Positions 17,176 through 27,145 of a stretch of DNA of 64,000 nt are shown here, one piece after another (position 1 is the stretch's first letter; each line of letters begins with the position of its first letter). The stretch is from JBHENC01 sp046262295 (GTDB taxonomy: Bacteria > Acidobacteriota > Blastocatellia > Pyrinomonadales > Pyrinomonadaceae), in the NCBI GenBank assembly GCA_046262295.1, contig JBHENC010000006.1:186001-250000 (forward strand), read 5' to 3'. A model generated the notes under the pieces. It saw only the letters and a list, made by a program, of their open reading frames with translations. It ran no database searches and had not been told where the DNA came from. Position numbers and translations under genes: made by a program.

Positions 17176-18000
17176 TTACTGGCTGACGAGTTGCAACCTT
17201 CCGTCCGGCATCCGCACGGCAAACACGTTGCGCTCATAAACGGTCAGCGGCACGGGTTCTTCCGCCTTCACTGCGGCGACTTCGGTTCTTGTCACGGTTC
17301 GCGCGTTGCGCGACGTTTGCGGATCGCGCATCAGCGTATAACGCTGTGCGATGCGCCGCACATACTCCTGCGTTTCACGATACGGCGGGACGTTACGGCC
17401 GTACTTGAGCACCGCTCCCTCGCCCGCATTATATCCGGCGAGAGCCAACGCCACATCGCCCTGAAACATATTGAGCAGCAGGCGTATGTAGCGCGCCCCG
17501 CCTTCGATGTTCTGGCGCGGGTCGTAGATATTTGCAACGCCGAAGCGCGCCGCCGTGCCGGGCATCAGTTGCATCAGGCCGCGCGCGCCCTTGTTGGAGG
17601 TCGCGCCCGGCTTGAAAGAAGATTCCTGATGCATCACGGAATAAAGCAACACGGGATCAACTCCGTTACGCGCGCCCGACTCCACGATATAAGAGTCAAC
17701 CGTCGCGTTGCCGGTCGTGAAGCCGTCAAGCGATTTGCTCACCGTCATCGCCACGCTGCGACGCGGTTGAACGTAAAGAGACGATGCGGCGCGAACATCC
17801 GCGCCGCCCGCTGCGGTACTTATTTTAGCGGTGGAGCGAATGGTCTTGGCGGGCGGAAGCGTCGCCGTCATGACGACGCTCTCGACGCGGACGCCGGTGC
17901 GCGTATCGAAATTATCAAAGGAATAGCGTGTGCGATTCTGCGCCGAGGCGGGGATAAAACAGGCCAGCGCCAAAAGTATTACGAAGGGGAATCTTCTCAT
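17176..18000 (-). CDS. Secreted lytic transglycosylase (SLT family)
   Basis: Protein of 274 residues with a signal peptide (RRFPFVILLALACFIPASAQ). The SLT domain (about 100-235) shows DPVLLYSVMHQESSFKPGAT with the catalytic Glu, GARGLMQLMPGTAARFGV, NIEGGARYIRLLLNMF and LALAGYNAGEGAVLKYG. It cleaves peptidoglycan glycan strands to 1,6-anhydro products in the periplasm. ATG 17998-18000 is preferred over an in-frame start at 18033 because the signal peptide begins there and AAGG lies 8 nt upstream. Followed by its own terminator. Confidence 0.9.
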   Translation of the reverse strand: MRRFPFVILLALACFIPASAQNRTRYSFDNFDTRTGVRVESVVMTATLPPAKTIRSTAKISTAAGGADVRAASSLYVQPRRSVAMTVSKSLDGFTTGNATVDSYIVESGARNGVDPVLLYSVMHQESSFKPGATSNKGARGLMQLMPGTAARFGVANIYDPRQNIEGGARYIRLLLNMFQGDVALALAGYNAGEGAVLKYGRNVPPYRETQEYVRRIAQRYTLMRDPQTSRNARTVTRTEVAAVKAEEPVPLTVYERNVFAVRMPDGRLQLVSQ

Positions 18001-18433
18001 CTTAATTACCTTGTTTTGAACAACTCCGAGCACATTGTTCGGGCTGCTGCGGGTTACTTACAGCCGCTTTGAGGGAAACCTTATGGAAACCGAATAGAGG
18101 TTAGTCGAAGACGCTCACCATGAACGCAAAAACAGTGTAACACAATGTTAAAAGTATAACAACGAAATTTATATGAAATTATAATCTTTAGTAAACCTAA
18201 AAGCATCAATAGGTTATAAGCGTATTTTTCGGTTCGGGAAGACAACCGAGGCGGCGAAAGGCGAATATTATAGAAACTGCGGCTAAGAGAAATTGAGGTT
18301 TGGGAAGGCCGCGTCAGGCCGTGAGGCGCTTGACACCTGCTGTATGATAGGCGGGTTTGATCGGCAGCTTGCTCTTCATGAATCCGCGCGTCGTAAATTT
18401 TCTACGCGCCTCACAACCATTTAGGAGAACAAC
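18001..18433. other. Divergent intergenic region
   Basis: AT-rich DNA (densest at about 18120-18240) between the divergent lytic transglycosylase and peptidoglycan-binding genes. It must carry both promoters. TTGACA is present at 18330-18335 on the plus strand but no well-spaced -10 box was found. I see no coding frame, RNA gene or clear repeat. Confidence 0.4.
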
Positions 18434-18808
18434 ATGAAAAGATTTCTCACGGCCTCGCTCTCGTTGCTGCTGGCCTGCTCGATGGCTTGGGCAACTCAAC
18501 CCCAAAACTCAAATTCCTCTGCGAAAACAGGCGCTAAAAAAAGCATGAGCGCAGGCTCGATGACCGAAAGCGCGAAGAAGCGCAGCCCCGTTTTTCGCGC
18601 CAGCAAAGAACAGATCAATCAAGCGCAGGCGCTTCTCAAGCAACGCAGTTTTTACGACGGCGCGCAGACCGGCAAACTCGATGATGCGACGCGCGCCGGG
18701 TTGAAGAAATATCAGACAGCCGAGAACATCAAAGTAACCGGCACACTTAATCGCCTGACGCTCGAAAAGATGGGCATCGCCCTGACGGACAAACAGAAAA
18801 CGATGTAG
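18434..18808 (+). CDS. Secreted peptidoglycan-binding domain protein
   Basis: Small protein of 124 residues with a signal peptide (MKRFLTASLSLLLACSMAWA) and a Lys/Ser-rich linker. The C-terminal PG_binding_1 domain (about 58-118) shows EQINQAQALLKQRSFYDG, TGKLDDATRAGLKKYQ and TGTLNRLTLEKMGI. It probably binds cell-wall peptidoglycan without cutting it, since there is no catalytic domain. The start is supported by TTAGGAGAAC upstream. It lies opposite the lytic transglycosylase, a thematic neighbour. Confidence 0.85.
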   Translation: MKRFLTASLSLLLACSMAWATQPQNSNSSAKTGAKKSMSAGSMTESAKKRSPVFRASKEQINQAQALLKQRSFYDGAQTGKLDDATRAGLKKYQTAENIKVTGTLNRLTLEKMGIALTDKQKTM

Positions 18809-18852
18809 CCCGCACGAAACGCAACTTTACCGGCAAGCCGTAGATCAACGCA

Positions 18853-18887
18853 AAACGAGCGCACGCTTTTAACAGGTGCGCTCGTTT
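18853..18887. terminator. Hairpin between convergent genes
   Basis: AAACGAGCGCAC and GTGCGCTCGTTT form a 12-bp perfect stem between the peptidoglycan-binding gene and the 3' end of alaS. The T-tract is weak, so it may act as a weak or bidirectional terminator. Confidence 0.6.
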
Positions 18888-19003
18888 CGTGTTCGTAGAA
18901 ACTTCCGTCAGAGCCGAAGCTGCGACACTTGAAGACTGCGCCGCCGCGAAAATCATTTCTTCCGGCTTCTCCGCCGCTTTATCTTCCAACCGTCCGCGCC
19001 GCT

Positions 19004-21757
19004 TTAACCGAGAAGTTGCCGGACAATCGCATAGCTCGCTTCTAAGGCTTCTGCCAATTTCTCCGGCGCGTTGCCGCCGCCTTCCGCCATGTCCGGCTTG
19101 CCGCCGCCGCGCCCGCCGACAATCGGCGCAAGCTCTTTTATCACTTGTCCCGCCGGAACACGCTTCGCCAAATCCTTCGACGTGCGGACGATGAGCGACA
19201 CCTTGCCTTCATCCGCGTTGCTTCGTCCCAACACAACCACGCCCGAACCGTTTAAGCGTGCGAGCAATGTATCGGAGAGTTGGCGCATACCGGCAGCATC
19301 GAGTCCTTCGATCTCTTTTGCCAGCACGCGCACGCCCGTCGCCACCTCGCGCGCTTCGTTGTCGTTCGCCGCCGAAGAGTTTCCCGCCGCGCCCGTTGCA
19401 ATCTTCAAACGCAACTCATCGGATTCGCGCCGCGCTTTCTTTAGCTCTTCCTGAAGCCGCTCGATGGTCGCCGGAATTTCGTTACGTGAAGCGCGTAGCT
19501 CCGTTGCGACCTGATCCACGAGCGCTTCCGTTTCCTGAAATCGCGTGAAAGCGTCCGCACCCGTCACGGCCTCGATGCGGCGCGTGCCCGATGCGACCGC
19601 CTCATCGCGCACGATTTTGAACAGCCCTATGTCGCCGGTTGCGCGCACGTGCGTTCCGCCGCACAGCTCTTTCGAGAAACCGGACACCGTCAACACTCTC
19701 ACCTGCTCCGCATACTTCTCGCCGAACAAGGCCATCGCGCCCGACTGCATCGCCTGCTCCAGCGGCACAATCTCCGTCTGTACGGGTTCGTTGCGCAGGA
19801 TATGATAATTGACGAGCCGCTCGATCTCCGCGACCTCATCGCGCGAGAGCGGTTGAAAATGCGAAAAGTCGAAACGCAAACGGTTCGGCGCAACCAGCGA
19901 TCCCGCCTGCTTCACGTGCGTGCCGAGCATCTCGCGCAAAGCCGCATGAAGCAAATGCGTCGCCGTATGATTCCGCCGCGTCGCATCACGTTCTTCAACA
20001 TCAACCTGTGCCGTCACCGTATCGCCGACGCGCAAACTGCCGCGCCCAACAGTTACGCGATGAACGGTGTAACCTTTGATTGGAGCAACCGTGTCGTTAA
20101 CTAAAACGCGCGTCGTCGCGCTGATAAAAGAGCCTGTGTCTCCAACTTGGCCGCCTGATTCTGCGTAGAAAGGCGTGCGATCCAACACCACTTCGCCTTC
20201 TTCACCTTCATTCAAAATTTCGACTTCATCATAGCCCTTGATAAGCGCGACGACTTTAGAGTTTTCGGTTCGCGTCGTTTCGTAGCCTGTAAACTCACTT
20301 CGCCCCACACGCTCGAAGATAGTTTCATAAACTGCCTTCGTTTTCTTAACTGAAACATTTTCAGAGGCAGTCGCACCGTCTACCGCTTGAAGACTCTTAA
20401 TTGCTTCGTCAAAATGTTCATTAAATGCTTCTTCATCAATCACAAAACCGCGTCCTTCCAGACTTACTCGAATCAGATCACGCGGCGTGCCGAAGGTGTC
20501 ATAGAGGCGCGCGAGTTCTTTGTAGTCTGGAAGCACGCCTTCTTCGTTTGACGCAAAGAGCGTATCGAGTTTTTGCAAGCCGATGGTCAAAGTGGAGCTG
20601 AAGCGTTCTTCTTCGAGTTTGACCATGCGTTCGATAAATTCGCGTGCGGCTTCGAGTTCGGGATATACGTCGCGCATTCCTTCAACGACGAAATTCGTCA
20701 CTTTATAAAAGAACGCATCTTCAAAATGAAGCGTGTGGTGGCCTTGATAGATGGCGCGGCGCATGATCTTTCGCAGCACATAATTGCGGCCTTCGTTGCC
20801 GGGCAAGATGTTGTCGGCAATCGAGAAGGCTGTGGTGCGCGCGTGGTCGGCGATGACGCGCATGGCGAAGCCTGCGGGCGTGTCGGGCTTATATTCTATG
20901 CCGGAAAGCTGCGCGGTAAATTCTGTGATCGGGCGGATTAAATCCGTGTCGTAATTCGTCGGCACGTTTTGCAGCACGGCGGTCAGGCGTTCGAGTCCCA
21001 TGCCTGTGTCAACAGAAGGCTTCGGCAGTGGTTCGAGTTTGTACGTGGAAAACTTTCCGGTCTGGGAATCCTTTTCGCCTTCGCCGGTGCGGTTGAACTG
21101 CATGAAGACCAGATTCCAGATTTCCATTGTCGTGTCGCCCGTGCCGTTGACGAACTCCGTGCGGTTCTTGGATGGATCGGACGGGTCATCGCCCATGTAG
21201 TAATGGATTTCGCTGCACGGCCCGCAGGGGCCTGTGTCGCCCATCTGCCAGAAATTATCTTTGCGACCGAAGCGCAGTATGCGTTCGGGCGGCGCGCCCA
21301 CTTGCGTCCACAGCGCGACGGCTTCATCATCCGCCGGAACTTCCGCATCACCGGCAAAGACCGTGAACCAGAGCCGTTCGGGATCGAGCTTGACTTCGTT
21401 AATCAGAAAATCCCACGCCAACTGAATCGCTTCGCGCTTGAAATAATCGCCGAAGGAAAAGTTGCCGAGCATCTCGAAGAAGGTGTGATGGCGCGCAGTC
21501 TTGCCGACTTCGTCCAAATCATTATGCTTGCCGCCCGCGCGTATACATTTCTGGGAAGATGCGGCGCGTGTGTAATCGCGTTTCTCCGCGCCCGTGAAGA
21601 CATCCTTGAACTGGTTCATGCCCGCGTTGGCGAACAGCAACGTCGGATCGCCTGCGGGCAACAGCGGGCTTGAAGCGACGCGCGTGTGGCCGTGCCGCTC
21701 GAAGTATTGCAGAAATCTTTCGCGTATCTCTTTGCCGGTCATCATAGTTGAATCCAT
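19004..21757 (-). CDS. alaS: Alanine--tRNA ligase
   Basis: Full-length class II synthetase of about 917 residues that charges tRNA-Ala and edits mischarged tRNA. The catalytic core shows EIRERFLQYFERHGHTRVAS, TLLFANAGMNQFKDVF, KHNDLDEVGKTARHHTFFEM and GLERL. The editing domain zinc motif is present as HTATHLLHAAL and CGGTHV, and the C-terminal end has the Gly-rich GGRGGGKPDMAEGGG of the C-Ala domain. The start is uncertain between 21757 and 21742; neither has a clear ribosome binding site, and a GTG at 21787 is also in frame. Confidence 0.97.
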   Translation of the reverse strand: MDSTMMTGKEIRERFLQYFERHGHTRVASSPLLPAGDPTLLFANAGMNQFKDVFTGAEKRDYTRAASSQKCIRAGGKHNDLDEVGKTARHHTFFEMLGNFSFGDYFKREAIQLAWDFLINEVKLDPERLWFTVFAGDAEVPADDEAVALWTQVGAPPERILRFGRKDNFWQMGDTGPCGPCSEIHYYMGDDPSDPSKNRTEFVNGTGDTTMEIWNLVFMQFNRTGEGEKDSQTGKFSTYKLEPLPKPSVDTGMGLERLTAVLQNVPTNYDTDLIRPITEFTAQLSGIEYKPDTPAGFAMRVIADHARTTAFSIADNILPGNEGRNYVLRKIMRRAIYQGHHTLHFEDAFFYKVTNFVVEGMRDVYPELEAAREFIERMVKLEEERFSSTLTIGLQKLDTLFASNEEGVLPDYKELARLYDTFGTPRDLIRVSLEGRGFVIDEEAFNEHFDEAIKSLQAVDGATASENVSVKKTKAVYETIFERVGRSEFTGYETTRTENSKVVALIKGYDEVEILNEGEEGEVVLDRTPFYAESGGQVGDTGSFISATTRVLVNDTVAPIKGYTVHRVTVGRGSLRVGDTVTAQVDVEERDATRRNHTATHLLHAALREMLGTHVKQAGSLVAPNRLRFDFSHFQPLSRDEVAEIERLVNYHILRNEPVQTEIVPLEQAMQSGAMALFGEKYAEQVRVLTVSGFSKELCGGTHVRATGDIGLFKIVRDEAVASGTRRIEAVTGADAFTRFQETEALVDQVATELRASRNEIPATIERLQEELKKARRESDELRLKIATGAAGNSSAANDNEAREVATGVRVLAKEIEGLDAAGMRQLSDTLLARLNGSGVVVLGRSNADEGKVSLIVRTSKDLAKRVPAGQVIKELAPIVGGRGGGKPDMAEGGGNAPEKLAEALEASYAIVRQLLG

Positions 21758-21967
21758 AGTGGTTTGCGTAAATCGTGATTTTAACACGAACGATGAAGCG
21801 GCATGAAGCGGCCTTTCAACTCACAGCGAAGCGAGCCGCCACATCGCCTCATTATAGCTTGATGTGGAAAATCCACGCCGGCGTAAAAAAACAGTTGCTT
21901 TTGAATGCGAGAAAGTTTATTGTCCGCGCTTGGAAATTATTTCCAAAGCAGAGTAAATCCAACAACC

Positions 21968-23485
21968 ATGTCATTAAAGAACCTGCGAAAGCAGTTTGAG
22001 AAGCAAACGGAGAGCCTTGACGAACGGGCGCGGGGGGCGTGCGTTCGCGCTAAAAAGTTTGAGGACGCGGGCGATTATGAGGCAGCGCGTGAAGCTCTAA
22101 ACGAGTTCTGGCAACGGATCGGCGAGCGTCCGAAGCTTGAAGGTTTAAGCCAGCGCACGCGGGGCGAGATGCTTTTGCGCGCGGGCGTGTTGTCGGGCTG
22201 GATCGGCAGCGCGGGACAGATCGAAGGCGCGCAGGAAACGGCCAAAGATTTAATCAGCGCGAGCGTCGCCGTTTTTGAGAAGCTGCATGAGACGGAGAAA
22301 GTTTGCGAAGCGCATGTCGAGCTCGCCTATTGCTACTGGCGCGAAGGCGCGTTCGATGAAGCGCGCGTGATGCTGCGCGAGGTGCTCGGCAGAATCGGCG
22401 ACGAAAGTGAACTGAAGGTTGTCGCGCTGTTGCGTAGCGCGATCATCGAAGCCTCCGCGACGCGCTACAGCGATGCGTTGCGTATTCTGACGGACGCCGC
22501 GCCGCTGTTTGAAGCGAGCCGTAGCCATGCGCTTAAAGGTAAGTTTCACAACGAACTTGCGAGCGTGCTCAATTGCCTGAGCAGCATAGAGCATCGCGTG
22601 GATTACAGAGACCGCGCGCTTGTTGAATACGCCGCCGCCGGTTTCCACTTTGAGCAGGCGCGGCACACGCGCTATCAAGCGGCGGTAGAAAACAATCTGG
22701 GCTTTCTCTATTTCAACGCCGCACGTTTCAAAGAAGCGCACGCACATCTCGAACACGCGCGGCGTTTGTTTGCGCGCCTCAAAGACGGCGCACATATGGC
22801 GCAGGTTGATGAAACACGCGCCCGCGCTCTGCTCGCCGAGAGACATTTGCCGGAAGCCGAAAAGATTGCGCGCCAATCTGTCAACGCTTTGAAGAAAGGC
22901 GGCGAGTATGCGCTGCTGGTTGAAGCTTTGACCACACACGGCGTTGCGCTCGCGCGCCTGACTCGCCACGCGCCCGCGCAAGCCACGCTGCACCGCGCCG
23001 TCGCTCTCGCAGAACAATCCGGCAACACGGAGGGCGCGAGTTTAGCTTTGCTCACAATGATCGAAGAGCTTGGCGATTACCTGAATGACAATGAGATTTA
23101 CCTGACATACAGGCGCGCAGATGAATCGCTCGCGGGCACAACGACGCCTGAAACTCTCCAACGCCTGCGGTACGCCGCGCGGCGTGTGCTGATTAAAAGG
23201 AACGTACACAGCGAGACATCGGGCGCAGCAACGCAAGCACAAAAACCGGCGGGCGTTGATTCGTGGGAAAACTTTTCGCTGAAAGAAGAGGTGCGCCGTT
23301 TGGAGGAACGCTACATTGAACGCGCGCTCGAAGCTACCGACGGAAGAGTCTCACACGCCGCGAAGCTTTTAGGTTATGAGGATCACGGGTCGCTAAATTC
23401 GTTGCTCAAAAACAAACATACACATCTGCTCGCAGCGCGAGTGCCCGTCACGCCGCGCAAGCGCAGCATTATACGCAAAAGCTAA
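21968..23485 (+). CDS. TPR protein with a C-terminal Fis-type helix-turn-helix
   Basis: Protein of 505 residues. Most of the length is helical hairpin repeats of TPR type, for example HVELAYCYWREGAFDEARVM and NNLGFLYFNAARFKEAHAHL. The last 80 residues hold RRLEERYIERALEATDGRVSH (shown in part), then AAKLLGYEDHGSLNSLLKN, which resembles the Fis/NtrC-type DNA-binding helix-turn-helix. It is likely a cytoplasmic regulator that reads a protein or peptide signal through the TPRs. ATG 21968 starts a coherent helix; the in-frame extension to 21905 is not convincing. The SBBP protein gene follows on the same strand. Confidence 0.75.
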   Translation: MSLKNLRKQFEKQTESLDERARGACVRAKKFEDAGDYEAAREALNEFWQRIGERPKLEGLSQRTRGEMLLRAGVLSGWIGSAGQIEGAQETAKDLISASVAVFEKLHETEKVCEAHVELAYCYWREGAFDEARVMLREVLGRIGDESELKVVALLRSAIIEASATRYSDALRILTDAAPLFEASRSHALKGKFHNELASVLNCLSSIEHRVDYRDRALVEYAAAGFHFEQARHTRYQAAVENNLGFLYFNAARFKEAHAHLEHARRLFARLKDGAHMAQVDETRARALLAERHLPEAEKIARQSVNALKKGGEYALLVEALTTHGVALARLTRHAPAQATLHRAVALAEQSGNTEGASLALLTMIEELGDYLNDNEIYLTYRRADESLAGTTTPETLQRLRYAARRVLIKRNVHSETSGAATQAQKPAGVDSWENFSLKEEVRRLEERYIERALEATDGRVSHAAKLLGYEDHGSLNSLLKNKHTHLLAARVPVTPRKRSIIRKS

Positions 23486-23547
23486 CGCTCGTTGCGGGTC
23501 CGTTCAGTGACTCAATTTTGCCGGAAATTTTTGTGGGGAGTAAGACA

Positions 23548-26500
23548 ATGAAGTATTCAAAAAGAGAGCGCAGCCGAATGTTCGCGGCTGCCTTGACGCT
23601 CGCAGGCTTGATAAACGGCATCTTTCTGCCGGGCTACTCTTTAGCGCAAACACGGGATTTACACGCGAACGCCGGATCGCGCTTCTCAAGATCACACGAT
23701 CAGCCGCCAGCGGATGCTTCCGTGAAAAGCGTCGCGCTTTCCCCTCTTTCCGTGCCGGATCAATCAGTGCGTGCGCGTGTCAACCAAAGATACGGCGATT
23801 TGCCGTTGAGCTTCGAGGCGAATCGCGGACAGTCGAACGCGCAGATCAAGTTTCTATCACGCGGCGCGGGCTACAATCTCTTTTTAACTTCGACGGAAGC
23901 GGTGCTGGCTTTGCGCAAAAATCAGAGCGCAAAATTTGCAGGGAAGAACTCCGCTTCGCTTATGGCGCGCGCCTCTCGCTTGTCCGCGCAAGCCGTGTTG
24001 TGTATGAAGCTTGTCAACGCTAATCCTCGAACGCGAGTGGCCGGACAAGACGAGTTGCCGGGTAGAATCAATTACCTGACGGGCAATGATCCGCAGAAGT
24101 GGCACAGGGATGTCGCCGCTTACGGCAAAGTGAAATACGAGAATGTCTATCCGGGCGTGGACATGATCTATTACGGCAATCACAAACAGCTCGAGTACGA
24201 TTTCGTGGTCGCGCCGGGCGCGGATCCGAAAACGATCCGCCTCGCTTTTAAGGGTGCGGACGACGTGAAAGTAGATGCGGCGGGCGAACTCGTCGTTCGT
24301 ATCGGCGGCGAAGAGATACGCCAGCGCAAGCCTGTGATTTATCAGGAGACGAACATCACGCGGCGCGAAATCGCAGGCCGCTACGTGCTGAACAACAAAC
24401 GCGAAGTCGGCTTCGAGATTGGCGCGTATGATGCGACGAAGCCACTCGTGATTGACCCTGTGCTTGTTTATGCGACCTACTTCGGCGGCAGCTTTGCGGA
24501 GAGTCATGGCATTGCGGTTGACGCAGCGGGCAGCGCGTATGTGACGGGACTAACGAATTCTGATTATCCGACGACGCCGGGAGCTTTTAAGACAAGCGGG
24601 ACTCCTTTTGCCAGTACTCTTTTTGTCTCGAAGCTAAGCCCCGACGGATCGAACTTCGTTTACAGCACTTTTATCGGCGGCAGCGGGTCTAATGGCAGCG
24701 TTGACATCGGCAAAGGCATCGCTGTGGATGCGGCGGGCAATGCGTATGTCACAGGCTTTACAACTTCGACGGATTTTCCGACACGAAATGCTTTTCAGGA
24801 AAAGCATGGCGGCGGTGTTCAAGACGCCTTCGTTGCCAAATTGAATGCTGCGGGCAGCGATCTTCTTTATTCGAGCTTTATAGGTGGCAGCAGTTTTGAA
24901 ATGGGTAATCGCATCGCCGTGGATTCTTCCGCGAATGCCTACGTGACGGGGAGAGTTGATTCAATAAACTCATCAACCTTCCCGACGACACCGGGCGCGC
25001 TGCGGACTACGCCCAGAGAGCAAAACCCTTCCGGCGATGGCTTTGTGGCAAAGATCAATACTAATGCCTCCGGCGCATCTTCGCTCATCTACTCAACCTA
25101 CTGCGACGCCAGCAACGACATCGCCGCCGACCCGCCCGGTAACGCTTACGTCGCAGGCGGCACGCTCGTGTTAAAGCTAAACTCTGCGGGCACAGCTCTC
25201 GTTTATTCCTTCAATTACGGTAGCACCAATAACGGCGGCAGTAATATTCCGAATGCCGTTGCCAATGGCGTCGCCGTTGATTCGTCCGGCAATGCATACG
25301 TCACAGGCTTTACCTTTTCGCCGAATTTCCCGACGCGCAACGCCTTTCAAGGCACTTACGGCAATAGCGGTAGCTTCAATAACGCACTCTTCAGCGATGC
25401 CTTCATCTCGAAGATAAATCCAGCAGGTACGGCGTTGCTTTATTCGACTTACTTGGGCGGCACCGGCCGCGATGCGGGAGCAAGCATCGCCGTTGATGCG
25501 GCCGGAAACGCTTACGTGACGGGAACGACACTCTCCTCCGACTTTCCCGTGCGCGATGCCTTGCAGGAAAAGTTCGGCGGCGGTGATAACAGCATTCAAA
25601 CCGCGCAAGTCGCTCCTGTTGCGCCCTCCGCTTCAGACGCTTTCATCGCAAAGATAAACACCAATGCCTCCGGTGCGGACTCGCTTGTGTATTCTACTTA
25701 CTTCGGCGTCAACTATAACGAAGCCGGAGTCGGCATCGCGGTAGACACACAAGGCAGCGCCTACGTCACAGGCTCCGCGCAGAACATTAGCGTAGTCGTC
25801 GCAAATATCGGCGGCGGAGCAAACACGACGGGCATTATCCATACAGGCTCGACGCCCGTGACAACGCCGGTTGCCGCCAACAATGGCGATTTGCGAAGTC
25901 CTTTCATACTTAAAATCGCCAACTCAAGCCGCAGCACACTGCAATTCAGCGCAGCTAATTACAGCGTGGCCGAAGGCGACGGCAATGCTTCGATCACCGT
26001 CACGCGAACGGGCGACACTTCAAACGCCGCGACGGTTGACTACGCAACCTACGACGGTACGGCTTCGGAACGCTCCGACTACACAACCGCCTTCGGCACG
26101 CTCCGCTTCGCTCCCGGGGAGGCAAGCAAAATCTTCACAATCCTAATCACGGACGATAACAAGCAGGAAGGAAACGAAACACTCAATCTCATACTCCGCA
26201 ACCAAACGCCGGGCACAAGCTTGGGACGCACGATTGCAGCTGCCTTGACGATCAACGACAACGATGCGGCGTCGTCTACGTCAAATCCGATTGACGATGC
26301 GCGCTTCTTTGTTCGCCAGCACTATGTGGATTTCCTCAACCGCTTGCCGGATGCGGGCGGGCTTGATTACTGGACAAATCAGATCGCACAGTGCGGCGGC
26401 GACGAGCGATGCATTCGAAACAAGCGCATAGATGTTTCGGCGGCCTTCTTCATCGAGCAGGAATTTCAGCAGACGGGCGCGTTCATTTACCGTTTTTACA

Positions 26501-27027
26501 TAGCGGCTTACCAGCGCAGGCCAAACTACGCGGAGTTTACGCGCGACCGCAATCGTCTTCTCGCCTCGTCCGATCTGGAAGCGAGCAGGCAAGCCTTTGC
26601 CGAAGAGTTCGTGCAGCGTCCGGCATTCGCGCTGAAATATCCGCAGAGTTTGAGCCGTAGCGAGTTCGTTGATGCGTTGATTAAGAATGTGAGGAATGCT
26701 TCCGGCCTTGACCTTTCAAACAGCCGTGCGTCGTTTATCGCGGATTACGACGCGAACAACAGCCGTGCGCGTGTGGTGCGTCTCGTCGTAGATAACGCGG
26801 CGTTCGCGCAAGGCGAATTTAACCGCGCGTTTGTGCTGGCAGAGTATTTCGGTTACCTGCGACGCGATCCGGATGAAGCCGGATACCAATTCTGGGTGAA
26901 TGTTTTGAACAACCGCGTGCCGGGTAACTACCGCGCGATGGCCTGCGCCTTTCTCACATCACGCGAATATCAGGAACGGTTCGGTTCTGTCGTGACGCGC
27001 TCCGACGCTTCGTGCGGACAGCCGTAG
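23548..27027 (+). CDS. Large secreted protein: SBBP beta-propeller, Calx-beta and DUF4214 domains
   Basis: Protein of 1159 residues with a signal peptide (MFAAALTLAGLINGIFLPGY...). After an N-terminal region (about 80-300) come repeated SBBP propeller blades of the type GIAVDAAGNAYVTGFTTS and DAFIAKIN, then a Calx-beta domain (about 800-905: YSVAEGDGNASITVTRTGD, DDNKQEGNETLNLILRN, LTINDND), then a C-terminal DUF4214 region with two repeats (NRLPDAGGLDYWTNQI and RRDPDEAGYQFWVNVL). It is probably cell-surface or released, binding calcium or sugars. GGGGAG 8 nt upstream supports ATG 23548. A terminator follows. Such proteins are numerous in acidobacteria. Confidence 0.85.
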   Translation: MKYSKRERSRMFAAALTLAGLINGIFLPGYSLAQTRDLHANAGSRFSRSHDQPPADASVKSVALSPLSVPDQSVRARVNQRYGDLPLSFEANRGQSNAQIKFLSRGAGYNLFLTSTEAVLALRKNQSAKFAGKNSASLMARASRLSAQAVLCMKLVNANPRTRVAGQDELPGRINYLTGNDPQKWHRDVAAYGKVKYENVYPGVDMIYYGNHKQLEYDFVVAPGADPKTIRLAFKGADDVKVDAAGELVVRIGGEEIRQRKPVIYQETNITRREIAGRYVLNNKREVGFEIGAYDATKPLVIDPVLVYATYFGGSFAESHGIAVDAAGSAYVTGLTNSDYPTTPGAFKTSGTPFASTLFVSKLSPDGSNFVYSTFIGGSGSNGSVDIGKGIAVDAAGNAYVTGFTTSTDFPTRNAFQEKHGGGVQDAFVAKLNAAGSDLLYSSFIGGSSFEMGNRIAVDSSANAYVTGRVDSINSSTFPTTPGALRTTPREQNPSGDGFVAKINTNASGASSLIYSTYCDASNDIAADPPGNAYVAGGTLVLKLNSAGTALVYSFNYGSTNNGGSNIPNAVANGVAVDSSGNAYVTGFTFSPNFPTRNAFQGTYGNSGSFNNALFSDAFISKINPAGTALLYSTYLGGTGRDAGASIAVDAAGNAYVTGTTLSSDFPVRDALQEKFGGGDNSIQTAQVAPVAPSASDAFIAKINTNASGADSLVYSTYFGVNYNEAGVGIAVDTQGSAYVTGSAQNISVVVANIGGGANTTGIIHTGSTPVTTPVAANNGDLRSPFILKIANSSRSTLQFSAANYSVAEGDGNASITVTRTGDTSNAATVDYATYDGTASERSDYTTAFGTLRFAPGEASKIFTILITDDNKQEGNETLNLILRNQTPGTSLGRTIAAALTINDNDAASSTSNPIDDARFFVRQHYVDFLNRLPDAGGLDYWTNQIAQCGGDERCIRNKRIDVSAAFFIEQEFQQTGAFIYRFYIAAYQRRPNYAEFTRDRNRLLASSDLEASRQAFAEEFVQRPAFALKYPQSLSRSEFVDALIKNVRNASGLDLSNSRASFIADYDANNSRARVVRLVVDNAAFAQGEFNRAFVLAEYFGYLRRDPDEAGYQFWVNVLNNRVPGNYRAMACAFLTSREYQERFGSVVTRSDASCGQP

Positions 27028-27070
27028 CAGTAATTACGACGGCGCAAGTCAGAGCGATATCTACGGCGAA

Positions 27071-27104
27071 CGGGCGAATCTTAAAAATGATTCGCCCGCT
27101 TTTT
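27071..27104 (+). terminator. Rho-independent terminator after the SBBP gene
   Basis: CGGGCGAATC and GATTCGCCCG pair around an 8-nt loop and are followed by CTTTTTA. Confidence 0.9.
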
Positions 27105-27145
27105 ATCCCGTTAGAAAGCTCTGGAAAACTTTTAAGTTTAGACTC